Assembly: GCF_014132355.1 (NCBI RefSeq)
Contig: NZ_BLZO01000066.1
Location: 1 to 64,000, forward strand
Length of the DNA: 64,000 nucleotides
Reading direction: 5' to 3'
Source: Okeania sp. KiyG1
GTDB taxonomy: Bacteria > Cyanobacteriota > Cyanobacteriia > Cyanobacteriales > Microcoleaceae
Both the position numbers and the translations under genes were made by a program. Below, piece after piece: positions 1 through 8,441 of the stretch; position 1 is the first letter of the stretch; every line of letters starts with the position of its first letter. Below the pieces are notes generated by a model that searched no databases, was not told the DNA's origin, and was given only the letters and a program-made list of their open reading frames with translations.

Positions 1-288
1 ATTGCTACAAATAGCTAGGGTATTTCTTAGAAGTCAACCCACCCCTCGCCCCTCCCCCTCCCAACCCACCCTAACCCCGACCGTGGAGGGGGGTGAGGAG
101 GGAAGTCAGGTAAGAATGAATGGCTTCAATCAAGTAGCGTTTAGTCCCGGACTGCTCCGCAAACCTATCGGTCGCAATGACGGAAATACCTTCTACTGAG
201 TAAGTCCTATTCATAAAAACTTCTGACTTCTGACTTTCCTGCGGAATGCTGCGCAAACAAACTTCTGACTTCATAAAGACTTCTGACT
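1..288. other. Intergenic, no supported gene
   Basis: No convincing coding region. The stretch holds a GC-rich cccacccct/ggagggg motif near 40-100, a tgcggaatgctgcgcaaac motif that recurs elsewhere in the window (for example near 3432 and 18533), and several copies of the short word acttctgactt near 205-290 that runs up to the end of the next gene. The short open frames here are made of these repeats. Confidence 0.6.
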
Positions 289-1172
289 TCATTCATTTAT
301 CCCGCGATCGCACACAATACGAAAACCAATATTGTCGTTGTGGTTGTTGCGCTTAAAGAAACTGCTGCGATACGCAGAACGGCAGTAATTAGGATCGTCG
401 TCCCAGCAACCACCCCGCAGCGGTGAACGACTATCATCACCATTTAGCCAAAGTTTGCCATCACTAGGAGCATTTTCATAATTATCATGCCATTCATCTG
501 CACACCATTCCAAAACATTTCCGTGCATATCGCTGAGTCCAAAAGAGTTGACGAAATCAAAATACCCTACAGGTGTGGTTTGTTCTCGATATTCTCCTTT
601 CGGTCCTTCCCCATAAGAACCTGACAATTTCATTTCTTCATCTTCCGTCCCTCGATAATTCGCTAACTGTGTTGTAATAGTTTCTCCATAGTGAAAGGGA
701 GTTGTGGTTCCAGCACGACAAGCATATTCCCATTCTGCTTCACTAGGCAGTCTATAATTCTTTCCGGTTAGTTTTGAGAGTCTTTCACAGAATTCTACTG
801 CTTCATACCAATTCACATTCTCTACTGGTCTTTGCCATCTATCAATACCTTCGTATGGTTCTTTAAAATAAGAAGTGTCTGAGTTTAAATCTAAATTTAC
901 CTTCAAGTCTGTTCGAGAAGCGATCGCTCTCCATTGGTTTTGAGTAACAGGGTAACGCCCCATTAGAAACGCCGAGATAGTTACATTATGTTGGGGTCTT
1001 TCATCTCGCTACTCCCCTCTTCAGACTTTGGCGCCCCCATTGTAAAGGTTCCATTGGGAATTAATACCATTTCTAGGGGAACTTTATCAATATATTCCCT
1101 GTAACCTCGGAACCTTTTGCTTTGACGTTTGATTACAGGTTTTTCACCATAATTTATATTCTGAAAATACAA
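289..1172 (-). pseudogene. FGE-like (sulfatase-modifying factor fold) protein, frameshifted and 5'-truncated
   Basis: Two open pieces, 981-1172 (63 codons) and 289-963 (224 codons), together cover one formylglycine-generating-enzyme-like domain: GTFTMG near the start, PSEAEWEYACRAG in the middle and a C-terminal RGGCW...CRSAYR...GFRIV. They align closely to the C-terminal domain of the protein at 3465-5918. Reading past the break, the lost residues QHNVT appear in the other frame, and the sequence gagatgaaaga near 1005 is one base short of the expected gagaatgaaaga, so a single-base deletion explains the break. The 5' end stops at a repeat element (1174-1294), so any N-terminal module has been lost. 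The first of the two copper-binding cysteines of true FGE is Asp here. It is likely a dead paralogue; a sequencing error at 1005 cannot be excluded, but the missing N-terminus stands. Confidence 0.8.
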
Positions 1173-1173
1173 A

Positions 1174-1294
1174 CAGGACTTACGAAAAATATCTAGTTAT
1201 ACACCAGCGGTATATGTAGGAGCGAATGGCATTTGCGTTCCGCAAAGCTCCGAATGGCACCCTAGCTATCTGTAGATTCCCTGCGTAAGTCCTG
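1174..1294. mobile_element. MITE family 1 copy (CAGGACTTACG ends)
   Basis: Starts with CAGGACTTACG and ends with CTGCGTAAGTCCTG, an imperfect terminal inverted repeat around about 120 bp with the internal words gtaggagcgaatggcatttg and ctagctatctgtag. At least nine related copies occur in the window. It lies directly at the truncated 5' end of the FGE-like pseudogene. There is no coding capacity, so any transposase must act in trans. Confidence 0.75.
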
Positions 1295-1299
1295 TGTTA

Positions 1300-1456
1300 G
1301 TTATTGGTTAATTTGCAGCAATAAAGTTTGAGTAGTCCAACTCGGACATCCACAACCAAAAAAGTCATAATCTTCAGTCCAAATTGCTGCAGGTAACGCT
1401 AACGCTAGAGCAACTGTTTCCCAATCATTAGGGTCTCTTGGAATACGCTGTTCTAG
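1300..1456 (-). pseudogene. PIN-toxin gene fragment (3' end copy)
   Basis: Nearly identical to the 3' end of the PIN gene at 2578-3006 (the RDPNDWETVALALALPAA...TEDYDFFGCGCP part on the minus strand). Similarity stops abruptly at about 1450, where a short atcagttatcagtt repeat begins. It is the tail of an older copy of the toxin-antitoxin operon; the matching antitoxin head lies at 1889-2014. It cannot make a functional nuclease. Confidence 0.75.
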
Positions 1457-1489
1457 TTATCAGTTATCAGTTATCAGTTATCAGTTATC

Positions 1490-1844
1490 AGTTTTTCAGT
1501 CTTTTTTATTATGGCAAATAAAATCTTGCTAATCTCATCTGCATCAGCAATGAATACTCTCAAAGGCTTTTTCTTCAATATAGTCAGTATCTTTTAGGAG
1601 AGATAGCCAATACTTTGTTTCTTGAGTTTCTTTGTAAGCTATGGACATTTTTGACCGAAAGTCAGCTTGAGATATACCTCCATTTGCTTATGCTATATTA
1701 GCTCCAATAGATGTTCCGCTTCTCAGTAGTTGCTTAGATAATACATATTCTTTTTTTCCTCAGTCAAATATTTATAAGCTTTGACAATTCTAATAGCAAA
1801 TTGGTAAGCTTTCTGATAAAGCTAATACTGTTATTTATATCCAT
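1490..1844 (-). pseudogene. Four-helix-bundle (S23/IVS-type) protein, decayed
   Basis: The reverse complement, read across frame changes, gives AYQFAIRIVKAYKYLTEEKK, then LLRSGTSIGANIA-stop-ANGG, then SKMSIAYKETQETKYWLSLL and finally DADEISKILFAIIKKT. This is the recognisable signature of the small four-helix-bundle proteins related to 23S rRNA intervening-sequence ORFs (TIGR02436 type, about 120 residues). One stop is TAA where the family has Glu (AEANG), at 1688-1690, and there are at least two frameshifts. It sits between the two halves of a decayed toxin-antitoxin copy. Confidence 0.75.
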
Positions 1845-1888
1845 AAGTTTAAGCGCTAATAACTGAAAAAGCTGATAACTGAAACATG

Positions 1889-2014
1889 GGCTGCTTCGCG
1901 ATCGCCTATTGGATAATAATAACCAATAGTTTTCCCTTCATGCTCTATAGAAATCAGTTCTTTTTGAGCTAATAAAGTTTGTTTTTCTAAGTCGTTGAAT
2001 TTAATGTTTTTCAT
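1889..2014 (-). pseudogene. Antitoxin gene fragment (5' end copy)
   Basis: Copy of the first about 42 codons of the antitoxin at 2997-3356 (start, LEKQ.LLAQKELISIEHEGKTIGYYYPIGDREAA), beginning at an ATG at 2014 and ending abruptly at 1889, where unrelated sequence containing the four-helix-bundle remnant follows. With 1300-1456 it marks an ancestral second copy of this toxin-antitoxin operon that has lost its middle. Confidence 0.75.
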
Positions 2015-2112
2015 AATATTTTGAGTAAATTATGTACAAGGTAAATGTTGAAAATCTTGTAGTGCGGGCCGGAATACCCGCTTCGGGGTGTACATCTTTT
2101 TTATCTTCATTA

Positions 2113-2223
2113 CAGTACTTACGCAAATTTACCTTGAAAGCACCATATGTAGGGGCGAATGGCATTTGCGTTCCGCAAAGCTCCGAATGGCGTCCTAGCT
2201 ATCTGTAGAGTCCCCGCGTAAGT
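2113..2223. mobile_element. MITE family 1 copy, fused to tandem duplication
   Basis: Begins cagtacttacgcaaa and carries the internal gtaggggcgaatggcatttg and ctagctatctgtag words. Its right end is ccgcgtaagtt instead of gcgtaagtcctg. The right portion of this element, with a 66-bp deletion of the interior, is part of the 117-bp unit repeated at 2224-2640. Confidence 0.65.
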
Positions 2224-2640
2224 TAATTATTGGTTAATTTGTAGCAATAAAGTTTGAGTTGTCCAAGTCGGACATCCACAACCAAATATGTAGGGGCGAA
2301 TGGCATTCGCCCTAGCTATCTGTAGAGTCCCCGCGTAAGTTAATTATTGATTAATTTGCAGCAATAAAGTTTGAGTTGTCCAAGTCGGACATCCACAACC
2401 AAATATGTAGGGGCGAATGGCATTCGCCCTAGCTATCTGTAGAGTCCCCGCGTAAGTTAATTATTGATTAATTTGTAGCAATAAAGTTTGAGTTGTCCAA
2501 GTCGGACATCCACAACCAAATATGTAGGGGCGAATGGCATTCGCCCTAGCTATCTGTAGAGTCCCCGCGTAAGTTAATTATTGATTAATTTGTAGCAATA
2601 AAGTTTGAGTTGTCCAAGTCGGACATCCACAATCAAAAAA
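2224..2640. repeat. 117-bp tandem repeat of toxin 3' end plus MITE end
   Basis: Units start at 2224, 2341, 2458 and 2575, an exact 117-bp spacing. Each unit joins about 66 bp copied from the 3' end of the PIN gene (taattattgattaatttg through gtcggacatccacaa) to about 50 bp of MITE family 1 (atatgtaggggcgaatgg through ccgcgtaagt). The last unit is the real gene end. The arrangement indicates tandem amplification by slippage or unequal exchange at the MITE/gene junction, leaving the toxin gene intact. Confidence 0.85.
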
Positions 2641-3006
2641 GTCATAATCTTCTGTCCAAATTGCTGCAGGTAAAGCCAACGCTAGAGCAACTGTTTCCCA
2701 ATCATTAGGGTCTCTTGGAATACGTTTTCTTGCTTCTGTTTCAAATAATTGATAATCAGATAAAGGGACAGTGGTAATTCTATTATTAATTAGTCCTAGA
2801 GCTAGTTCTAATTGAAATTGTCCCTGTTCTGGAGTTAAGTTACCTTTATTAATTCTTATGGAAACGCGCTTTTGTAATTCGTATTCAGCTTCATTTTTCA
2901 TCTTTTCAGCTAAGAATAATTCAAAGTTTGGTAAATTAATTAAATCTACTCCCCTTTTTCTCAACAGTTCAGCAACTAAGATATTTGTATCAACAACTAG
3001 ACGCAT
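2578..3006 (-). CDS. PIN-domain protein (VapC-like toxin candidate)
   Basis: 142 residues, the usual size of a single PIN domain. It opens with RLVVDTNILVAELL (first catalytic Asp at residue 6) and has later acidic sites in IPRDPNDWETVALAL and TEDYDFF, the arrangement of PIN metal-binding residues. PIN proteins of this kind are Mg-dependent ribonucleases, commonly toxins. The start overlaps the end of the upstream small gene (2997-3356) by 10 bp, the usual antitoxin-toxin coupling. The 3' end is the source of a 117-bp tandem duplication downstream and of a separate fragment at 1300-1456. Family call is firm; toxin activity and RNA target are inferred. Confidence 0.8.
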   Translation of the reverse strand: MRLVVDTNILVAELLRKRGVDLINLPNFELFLAEKMKNEAEYELQKRVSIRINKGNLTPEQGQFQLELALGLINNRITTVPLSDYQLFETEARKRIPRDPNDWETVALALALPAAIWTEDYDFFDCGCPTWTTQTLLLQINQ

Positions 3007-3356
3007 GATTCCTCATCCTCGACTGCGTTCATAAACATTGATACATATTCTTCTTCTGTTAATCCTGTTTGAGCTAATATTTGCGCGTTAATTGCCTTAA
3101 GTTTTTCTGCTGCTTTATTGGCTGCTTCGTAATCGAGTTTACTACGCAACTCTGCTATTCTTTCTTCTGTTAATCCCGTGGGATGTAATGTTTTATCTAT
3201 AATTCTGTCAAGTTCTTCTTTGGCTTTTTTGGCTGCTTCGCGATCGCCTATTGGATAATAATAACCAATAGTTTTCCCTTCATGTTCTATAGAAATAAGT
3301 TCTTTTTGAGCTAATAAAATTTGTTTTTCTAAGTCGTCTAAGTTAACGTTTTTCAT
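2997..3356 (-). CDS. Putative antitoxin of the PIN pair
   Basis: 119 residues, highly charged and predicted helical, with two related copies of a LTEE(R/E) motif and alanine/lysine-rich helices. The first 40 residues contain EHEGKTIGYYYPIGDREAA, which resembles the short beta-hairpin/helix heads found on cyanobacterial antitoxins. It lies immediately upstream of, and overlaps, the PIN gene, which is the main reason to call it the antitoxin. Its 5' third is duplicated at 1889-2014. No DNA-binding fold was recognised with certainty. Confidence 0.6.
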   Translation of the reverse strand: MKNVNLDDLEKQILLAQKELISIEHEGKTIGYYYPIGDREAAKKAKEELDRIIDKTLHPTGLTEERIAELRSKLDYEAANKAAEKLKAINAQILAQTGLTEEEYVSMFMNAVEDEESCV

Positions 3357-3464
3357 AAGGCTTTTGGCTGTATTTTAGATTAATTAGTGTCTAGTATAGC
3401 AGTTCTTTTCTAACTTCAAACTTTTGACTTTCCTGCGGAATGCTGCGCAAACAAACTTCTGACT

Positions 3465-5918
3465 TCATTCACTCCCGTCAGAACATACAATACGAAAACC
3501 AATAAGGTCGTAGTGGAGGTCGCGCCTCAAAAAGATAAGGCGATACGCAGAACGGCAGATATTAGGAAGGTTGAACCAGGAACCGCCTCGCAGCACAGAA
3601 TATAGTTCTTTTTTATCATTACTATCAACCCAGGTATTCCCATCAGTTGGAGCATTTTCATAATTATCATGCCAGTCATCCGCACACCATTCCCAGACAT
3701 TACCGTGCATATCATATAATCCAAAGACATTAGGAGGAAATTGGTCTACAGGGATAGTTTCTTGTTTATATTCCCCTTTTTGTTCATCACCATAAGTTTC
3801 GGAGGCACGATAATTAGCAAACTCTCCTGTGATAGTTTCTCCAAAGTAAAAGGGAGTTGTGGTTCCAGCACGACAAGCATATTCCCATTCTGCTTCACTC
3901 GGCAACCTATAATTCCTCCCAGTTAGTTTTGAGAGTCTTTCACAGAATTCTACAGCTTCATACCAATTTACCTGCTCTACTGGTCTTTGCCATCTATTTA
4001 TACCTTTGCATGGTTCTTTAAATTTAGATGGGTCTGGGTTTAAATCTAAATTTACTTTCAAGTCTTTTCGAGAAGCGATCGCTCTCCACTGTCCTTGAGT
4101 AACAGGATATTTCCCCATAAAGAAGGGAGGAACAGTTACATCATGTTGAGGGCGTTCATTATCTCGACTACCTTTTTCACTTTCAGAAGAACCCATAGTA
4201 AAAGTACCACCAGGAATAGCTACCATTTCTAAACCAACTTTATCTCCAAGAGTTTCGGTAAAGTAAAAGGCGGTGTGAGTAGTTCTTTTGATAATTTCTC
4301 CACGTCGGTTAACAGTAGGGGTTTGAAATTCCCACTGTTGTAATTTTTCCTCTTCATCTTCAAAAACAATAGTAGCGATATTGGCTTCAAATTCATAATT
4401 AGGAGTGGGCAACTGTGTACCCCTGCTTCCTGAATTTTCAACTTCTTCAACAAAAGCAGTATAGTCTCCCCCTAATTGCTTTAAAATATCAAATGCAATT
4501 TCAGCAAAAGGTGGCACATCTTCGCCATCGTTTCCTGGTGATTTTAACAACGCCACGAAATCTTTAATAGACTTACCAAAATGCTTTTCTACATATTGAG
4601 AAACTGCATCAAAAACCTGTTGAGAATCACTGACAGGAGCATCTTTCAATAAAATTTGCCTTATTTCTTCATCTACAAACTGATATTCAACCTGCTCTGA
4701 ATTAGTATCAGGAGTAATCTCAATCATTGGCTTTAATAAACCACCTAAAAATACTTCCGCTATATGAATAGGTTGTCCTTGTGGTAAAAAACCTGCTTGA
4801 ATTATGCGCACCACAGGGAGACAGATCGTTGGTGCAGCAGATAATAAACTTGCTAATTTCCTAGCAACAGGAGAAGCATTCTTCCGAAAACGATTGACTC
4901 TTTTTTCTGCATTTAATTGTTCAACTTTATTTTGGGGTAAATTTTCTGATTTAGCCTGAAATTGATTAGGTAAAACAAAACCAGAAGCTAGTGCATCTGG
5001 TTTACTCACAACCATTTGACTCCAAGCTTCTGCTAATTTTGGTTCTAGGGTTAATACAGGTATTTTAATTCCCTGTTCTAATGGCATATTTTTCCATAAT
5101 AATAATTCTTTAATAATCAAATTTTGATTGCTATTTCCAGGGACTAAATTCTTAAATTGCACTGATGAACCTATTCTTAAACCTGTGCGTCGCCACATCC
5201 AATCTGGTAACATTTGCACAATTGCTAGGGGTTGATATTTTACCCATTCTCTTAAGATTGATAAAATTGAGCCATCATGCCAAAAGGGTGCAATACAATC
5301 ACTTACTATTAAAATTAAACGGCGACCTGTAGTATCTATTAGTTCTTGAGGATTGGCAAAATATTGTTGTTTTCCTACTCCTAAACTGAGCAAAATTTTC
5401 TCTTGATTTTCTTCACGTTTGAGGAAATTATTCTGTTCCTCACTAATTGCTAACTGATAAGTAAGTCCGCATATTTTGACTTCTCGAAAAATACCATAAT
5501 GTTTGAGTAGTTGTTTTAATTCTCTAATAGTATGTTGCCATAAAGTCATAGATTTATATTCATCAACTACTAAAACTAAATCTAACCAAGGTTCGGGTTC
5601 TGATTTTAAAATAGGAATACAAATACCGTTATTTATTGCTGTTTGTTCAACGGTTTCTATTTCATCTAAAATAGTATTTCTGCCTGAACTTACCTTTTGC
5701 ATTAGAGGGCGTAAAGCTTTAGCAAATTCTAGTGGTTTAGGAATTGAGGGAGCATCAGGTATTCTTAAGGGTAAATTATGTTCGCTATATCTTTTTTGTT
5801 TGGTGTTATCTGTTGTAATATCAGGATAAATAGGGGTTGTTAGAGTTGGGATTTCATTGGATAAGATAGGTGTTATTTGTTCATTTGTTTGAAAAGATAA
5901 ACTATCATCTATAGTCAA
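3465..5918 (-). CDS. Degenerate vWA (SAV_2336-like) domain fused to FGE-like domain
   Basis: 817 residues. About residues 60-300 resemble the SAV_2336-type N-terminal region: LVLVVDEYKSM is a degenerate MIDAS (Asp-x-x-x-Ser) and LILIVSDCIAPFW a second vWA strand. Residues about 560-817 are an FGE/SUMF1-like domain (GLEMVAIPGGTFTMG, PSEAEWEYACRAGTTTPF, DMHGNVWEWCADDW, GFRIV). In true FGE two cysteines bind copper; here the first is Asn783 and only Cys788 is present (RGGSWFNLPNIC), so oxidase activity is doubtful and a binding or effector role is more likely. Start is TTG, overlapping the TGA of the preceding small gene as TTGA, implying coupling. It belongs to the MoxR/VMAP operon and is probably its vWA partner. 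Domain calls are firm, function inferred. Confidence 0.8.
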   Translation of the reverse strand: MTIDDSLSFQTNEQITPILSNEIPTLTTPIYPDITTDNTKQKRYSEHNLPLRIPDAPSIPKPLEFAKALRPLMQKVSSGRNTILDEIETVEQTAINNGICIPILKSEPEPWLDLVLVVDEYKSMTLWQHTIRELKQLLKHYGIFREVKICGLTYQLAISEEQNNFLKREENQEKILLSLGVGKQQYFANPQELIDTTGRRLILIVSDCIAPFWHDGSILSILREWVKYQPLAIVQMLPDWMWRRTGLRIGSSVQFKNLVPGNSNQNLIIKELLLWKNMPLEQGIKIPVLTLEPKLAEAWSQMVVSKPDALASGFVLPNQFQAKSENLPQNKVEQLNAEKRVNRFRKNASPVARKLASLLSAAPTICLPVVRIIQAGFLPQGQPIHIAEVFLGGLLKPMIEITPDTNSEQVEYQFVDEEIRQILLKDAPVSDSQQVFDAVSQYVEKHFGKSIKDFVALLKSPGNDGEDVPPFAEIAFDILKQLGGDYTAFVEEVENSGSRGTQLPTPNYEFEANIATIVFEDEEEKLQQWEFQTPTVNRRGEIIKRTTHTAFYFTETLGDKVGLEMVAIPGGTFTMGSSESEKGSRDNERPQHDVTVPPFFMGKYPVTQGQWRAIASRKDLKVNLDLNPDPSKFKEPCKGINRWQRPVEQVNWYEAVEFCERLSKLTGRNYRLPSEAEWEYACRAGTTTPFYFGETITGEFANYRASETYGDEQKGEYKQETIPVDQFPPNVFGLYDMHGNVWEWCADDWHDNYENAPTDGNTWVDSNDKKELYSVLRGGSWFNLPNICRSAYRLIFLRRDLHYDLIGFRIVCSDGSE

Positions 5919-6097
5919 TTTTTATCATCAATATTAGTTTCAGTCGTTGGCTGATTTTTAATTTGTATTAACTCCTGACGCTTTAAAGATAACCACAAAA
6001 TTTCAGCAATTTCTTTTCCTGTAAATTCGAGGTCAATTCCTAAAGCTTTGATGAGTTTTTCTATTTTTTGCTGTTGATAATTATCAGGAAATTGCAT
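5915..6097 (-). CDS. Small helical protein coupled to the vWA-FGE gene
   Basis: 60 residues, predicted mostly helical (KIEKLIKALGIDLEFTGKEIAEILWLSL), no signal peptide or known motif. Its stop overlaps the TTG start of the vWA-FGE gene (TTGA), so the two are likely co-translated and may interact. The upstream flank is an atcagttatcagtt repeat with no clear ribosome site. A diverged copy of its first 34 codons lies at 7567-7668 on the other side of the tandem array. Probably a linker or adaptor subunit of the conflict system; no function can be assigned from sequence. Confidence 0.55.
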   Translation of the reverse strand: MQFPDNYQQQKIEKLIKALGIDLEFTGKEIAEILWLSLKRQELIQIKNQPTTETNIDDKN

Positions 6098-6129
6098 AAT
6101 CAGTTATCAGTTATTAGTGCTGAATGTTA

Positions 6130-7556
6130 TACCCTTTTCATAAGGTTATAGCATAAGCCTCAATTCTTAATTCTTAAGCCCCCCTTGGAAAGGGGGGTTT
6201 GGGGGGATTTAACAAATTGGTATAAAAATGTTGGATTTTACTCCTCAATTCAACTTACTTTTTAAGTTTTATTCACTGAAACTTTTTCATAAAATTATGG
6301 CATAAGTCTGAATTTTCAAGCCATCTTTATCCCCCTGCCCCCTTGGAAAGGGGGAGCTAGAGGAAGAAATTTGATTTTTCGGGGTTTGGGGGATTTAACA
6401 AATTGGTATAAAAATGTTGGGTCTTATTCCTCAATTCAACCTACTTTTTAAGTGTTATTAGCTGAAACTTTTTTCATAAAATTATGGCATAAGTCTGAAT
6501 TTTCAAGCCATCTTTATCCTCCCTGCCCCCTTGGAAAGGGGGAGCTAGAGGAAGAAATTTGATTTTTTCGGGGTTTGGGGGATTTAACAAATTGGTATAA
6601 AAATGTTGGGTCTTATTCCTCAATTCAACCTACTTTTTAAGTGTTATTAGCTGAAACTTTTTTCATAAAATTATGGCATAAGTCTGAATTTTTAAGTCCT
6701 CTTTTGAACCCTCCTGCCCCCTTGGAAAGGGGGAGCTAGAGGAAGAAATTTGATTTTTCGGGGTTTGGGGGATTTAACAAATTGGTATAAAAATGTTGGG
6801 TCTTATTCCTCAATTCAACCTACTTTTTAAGTGTTATTAGCTGAAACTTTTTTCATAAAATTATGGCATAAGTCTGAATTTTTAATACCCTATTTTTAAT
6901 CCCCGCCTGCCCCCCTTGGAAAGGGGGGAGTTAGAGGAATAAATTTGATTTTTTCGGGGAGTTTGGAGGGATTTAACAAATTGGTATAAAAATGTTGGGT
7001 CTTATTCCTCAATTCAACCTACTTTTTAAGTGTTATTAGCTGAAACTTTTTTCATAAAATTATGGCATAAGTCTGAATTTTTAAGTCCCCCTTTTGAACC
7101 TCCCTGCCCCCTTGGAAAGGGGGAGCTAGAGGAAGAAATTTGATTTTTCGGGGGTTTGGGGGATTTAACAAATTGGTATAAAAATGTTGGGTCTTATTCC
7201 TCAATTCAACCTACTTTTTAAGTGTTATTAGCTGAAACTTTTTTCATAAAATTATGGCATAAGTCTGAATTTTTAAGTCCCCTTTTGAACCTCCCTGCCC
7301 CCTTGGAAAGGGGGGAGCTAGAGGAAGAAATTTGATTTTTTCGGGGGTTTGGGGGGATTTAACAAATTGGTATAAAAATGTTGGGTCTTATTCCTCAATT
7401 CAACCTACTTTTTAAGTGTTATTAGCTGAAACTTTTTTCATAAAATTATGGCATAAGTCTGAATTTTTAATACCCTATTTTTAATCCCCGCCTGCCCCCC
7501 TTGGAAAGGGGGGAGTTAGAGGAATAAATTTGATTTTTTCCGGGAGTTTGGAGGGA
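6130..7556. repeat. Tandem array, seven to eight units of about 186-199 bp
   Basis: The word tataaaaatgttgg recurs at 6221, 6407, 6596, 6786, 6985, 7177 and 7371, giving spacings of 186, 189, 190, 199, 192 and 194 bp. Each unit has an AT-rich half (aattcaacctactttttaag, tcataaaattatggcataag) and a GC-rich hairpin-like part around CCCCCTTGGAAAGGGGG. Two unit subtypes alternate (with aataccctatttttaatcc or aagtccccttttgaac). The array is non-coding and lies between the small helical gene and a broken copy of that gene. Confidence 0.9.
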
Positions 7557-7566
7557 TAAAACTATT

Positions 7567-7668
7567 CAAAATTTCAGCAATTTCCTTTCCTATAAATTTA
7601 AGGTCAATTCCTAAAGCTTTGATGAGTTTTTCGATTTTTTGCTGTTGATAATTATTAGGAGATTGCAT
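7567..7668 (-). pseudogene. 5' fragment of the small helical gene
   Basis: Copy of about the first 34 codons of the gene at 5915-6097 (start at 7668, QQQKIEKLIKALGIDL.F.GKEIAEIL), joined at its cut end directly to the last unit of the tandem array. The upstream flank (agttatcagttattagtgctgaatgttat) is shared too, so the duplication included the leader. It suggests the array arose inside, or was carried by, a duplication of this gene start. Confidence 0.75.
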
Positions 7669-7715
7669 AATTAGTTATCAGTTATTAGTGCTGAATGTTA
7701 TAGCAATTCTTTAAT

Positions 7716-7825
7716 CTGTGAGGTACAGATATTCGATCCCCCCTAACCCCCCTTAAAAAGGGAGGGAACTTCAAAGTCCCCCTTTTCAAGGGGGATTTAG
7801 GGGGATCGTAGGTATACCTTATTCA
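7716..7825. repeat. Inverted-repeat element, compact form
   Basis: The sequence around gatcccccctaacccccctt and aagggggatttagggggatc forms an imperfect palindrome of about 100 bp bounded by gaggtacag and gtatacct. A longer relative with about 260 bp between similar arms occurs at 9648-9990. Likely a MITE or the end pair of a deleted insertion sequence. Between here and 7957 only AT-rich sequence and part of a GTAGGTTGGG-type repeat are seen. Confidence 0.6.
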
Positions 7826-7957
7826 ACAGAGAAAGGCTGTATAGCATTTTAATAAAGTTATAACATAAACAAATTAACAAATTAGTATAAAAATGCTGGA
7901 TTTATCCTAACGGATAAGCTCCACTAACGTTCCTCAAGCTAACCTACTTTTAAGGAA

Positions 7958-8250
7958 CTATTCGCTTAAACTTTTCAATAAAATTTCTTTAATAGATTCA
8001 ATAGTCTTTTCATCTTTAGGACTATCTGAATGAGTCAATATATGAATTGTATTAAGTAATTGGTCTGTTGCTCTATCAAATGCTTCACCTTCTTTTTCAT
8101 TAGGCAAAAATTCTTGAATTAAATTGACGATTTTATCCTGCTTTTCATTATACAAATTCTCACCAAAATGAGCCTTAACAATACTTTTTAATGCCTCTTC
8201 TTTTGGGTCTGGCATTGTTACTCTTAAACAACGCCGTTTAAATGCAGTGC
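7958..8250 (-). pseudogene. Duplicate of the MoxR 3' end
   Basis: 85 open codons almost identical to the last 85 of the MoxR gene at 8442-9512 (DPKEEALKSI.KAHFGENLYNEKQDK...LLKSLSE), with identity continuing about 35 bp further 5' through the codons for RCLRVTMP, then stopping in an unrelated GTAGGTTGGG repeat. It lacks the whole ATPase core, so at most it would make a free lid-domain fragment from an internal Met; no ribosome site supports this. Confidence 0.8.
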
Positions 8251-8440
8251 AATAGATGTAGGTTGGGTTGAGGAACGAAACCCAACATTAGCAAAGTTTT
8301 GTAGGGTTTATCCTAACGGATAAGCTCCGCTAACACTGCTGTTCAATCCAACCTACTGGACTGACACAGCTAAAATGGTGCAATAGATGTAGTAGCAAAG
8401 TTTTGTTGGGTTTCACTCCGTTCAACCCAACCTACTAGAA
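8251..8440. repeat. GTAGGTTGGGTT repeat (family 2)
   Basis: Contains taggttgggttgaggaacg, cggataagctccgctaac and paired caacccaacctac/caatccaacctact ends. Related copies are at 31930-32720 and 34420-34560. The element separates the MoxR gene from the duplicate of its own 3' end. Confidence 0.7.
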
Positions 8441-8441
8441 T

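Noticed and set aside
2-199. Short plus-strand ORF at the window start
   Set aside because: Made of a cccacccct-rich repeat and a common tgctccgcaaac motif; no homology-like pattern or ribosome site.
3465-5918. Active formylglycine-generating enzyme for sulfatases
   Set aside because: One of the two required cysteines is missing and no sulfatase gene is in the window.
6130-7556. CRISPR or coding repeat protein
   Set aside because: Units of about 190 bp are near-identical along their length and contain stops in all frames.
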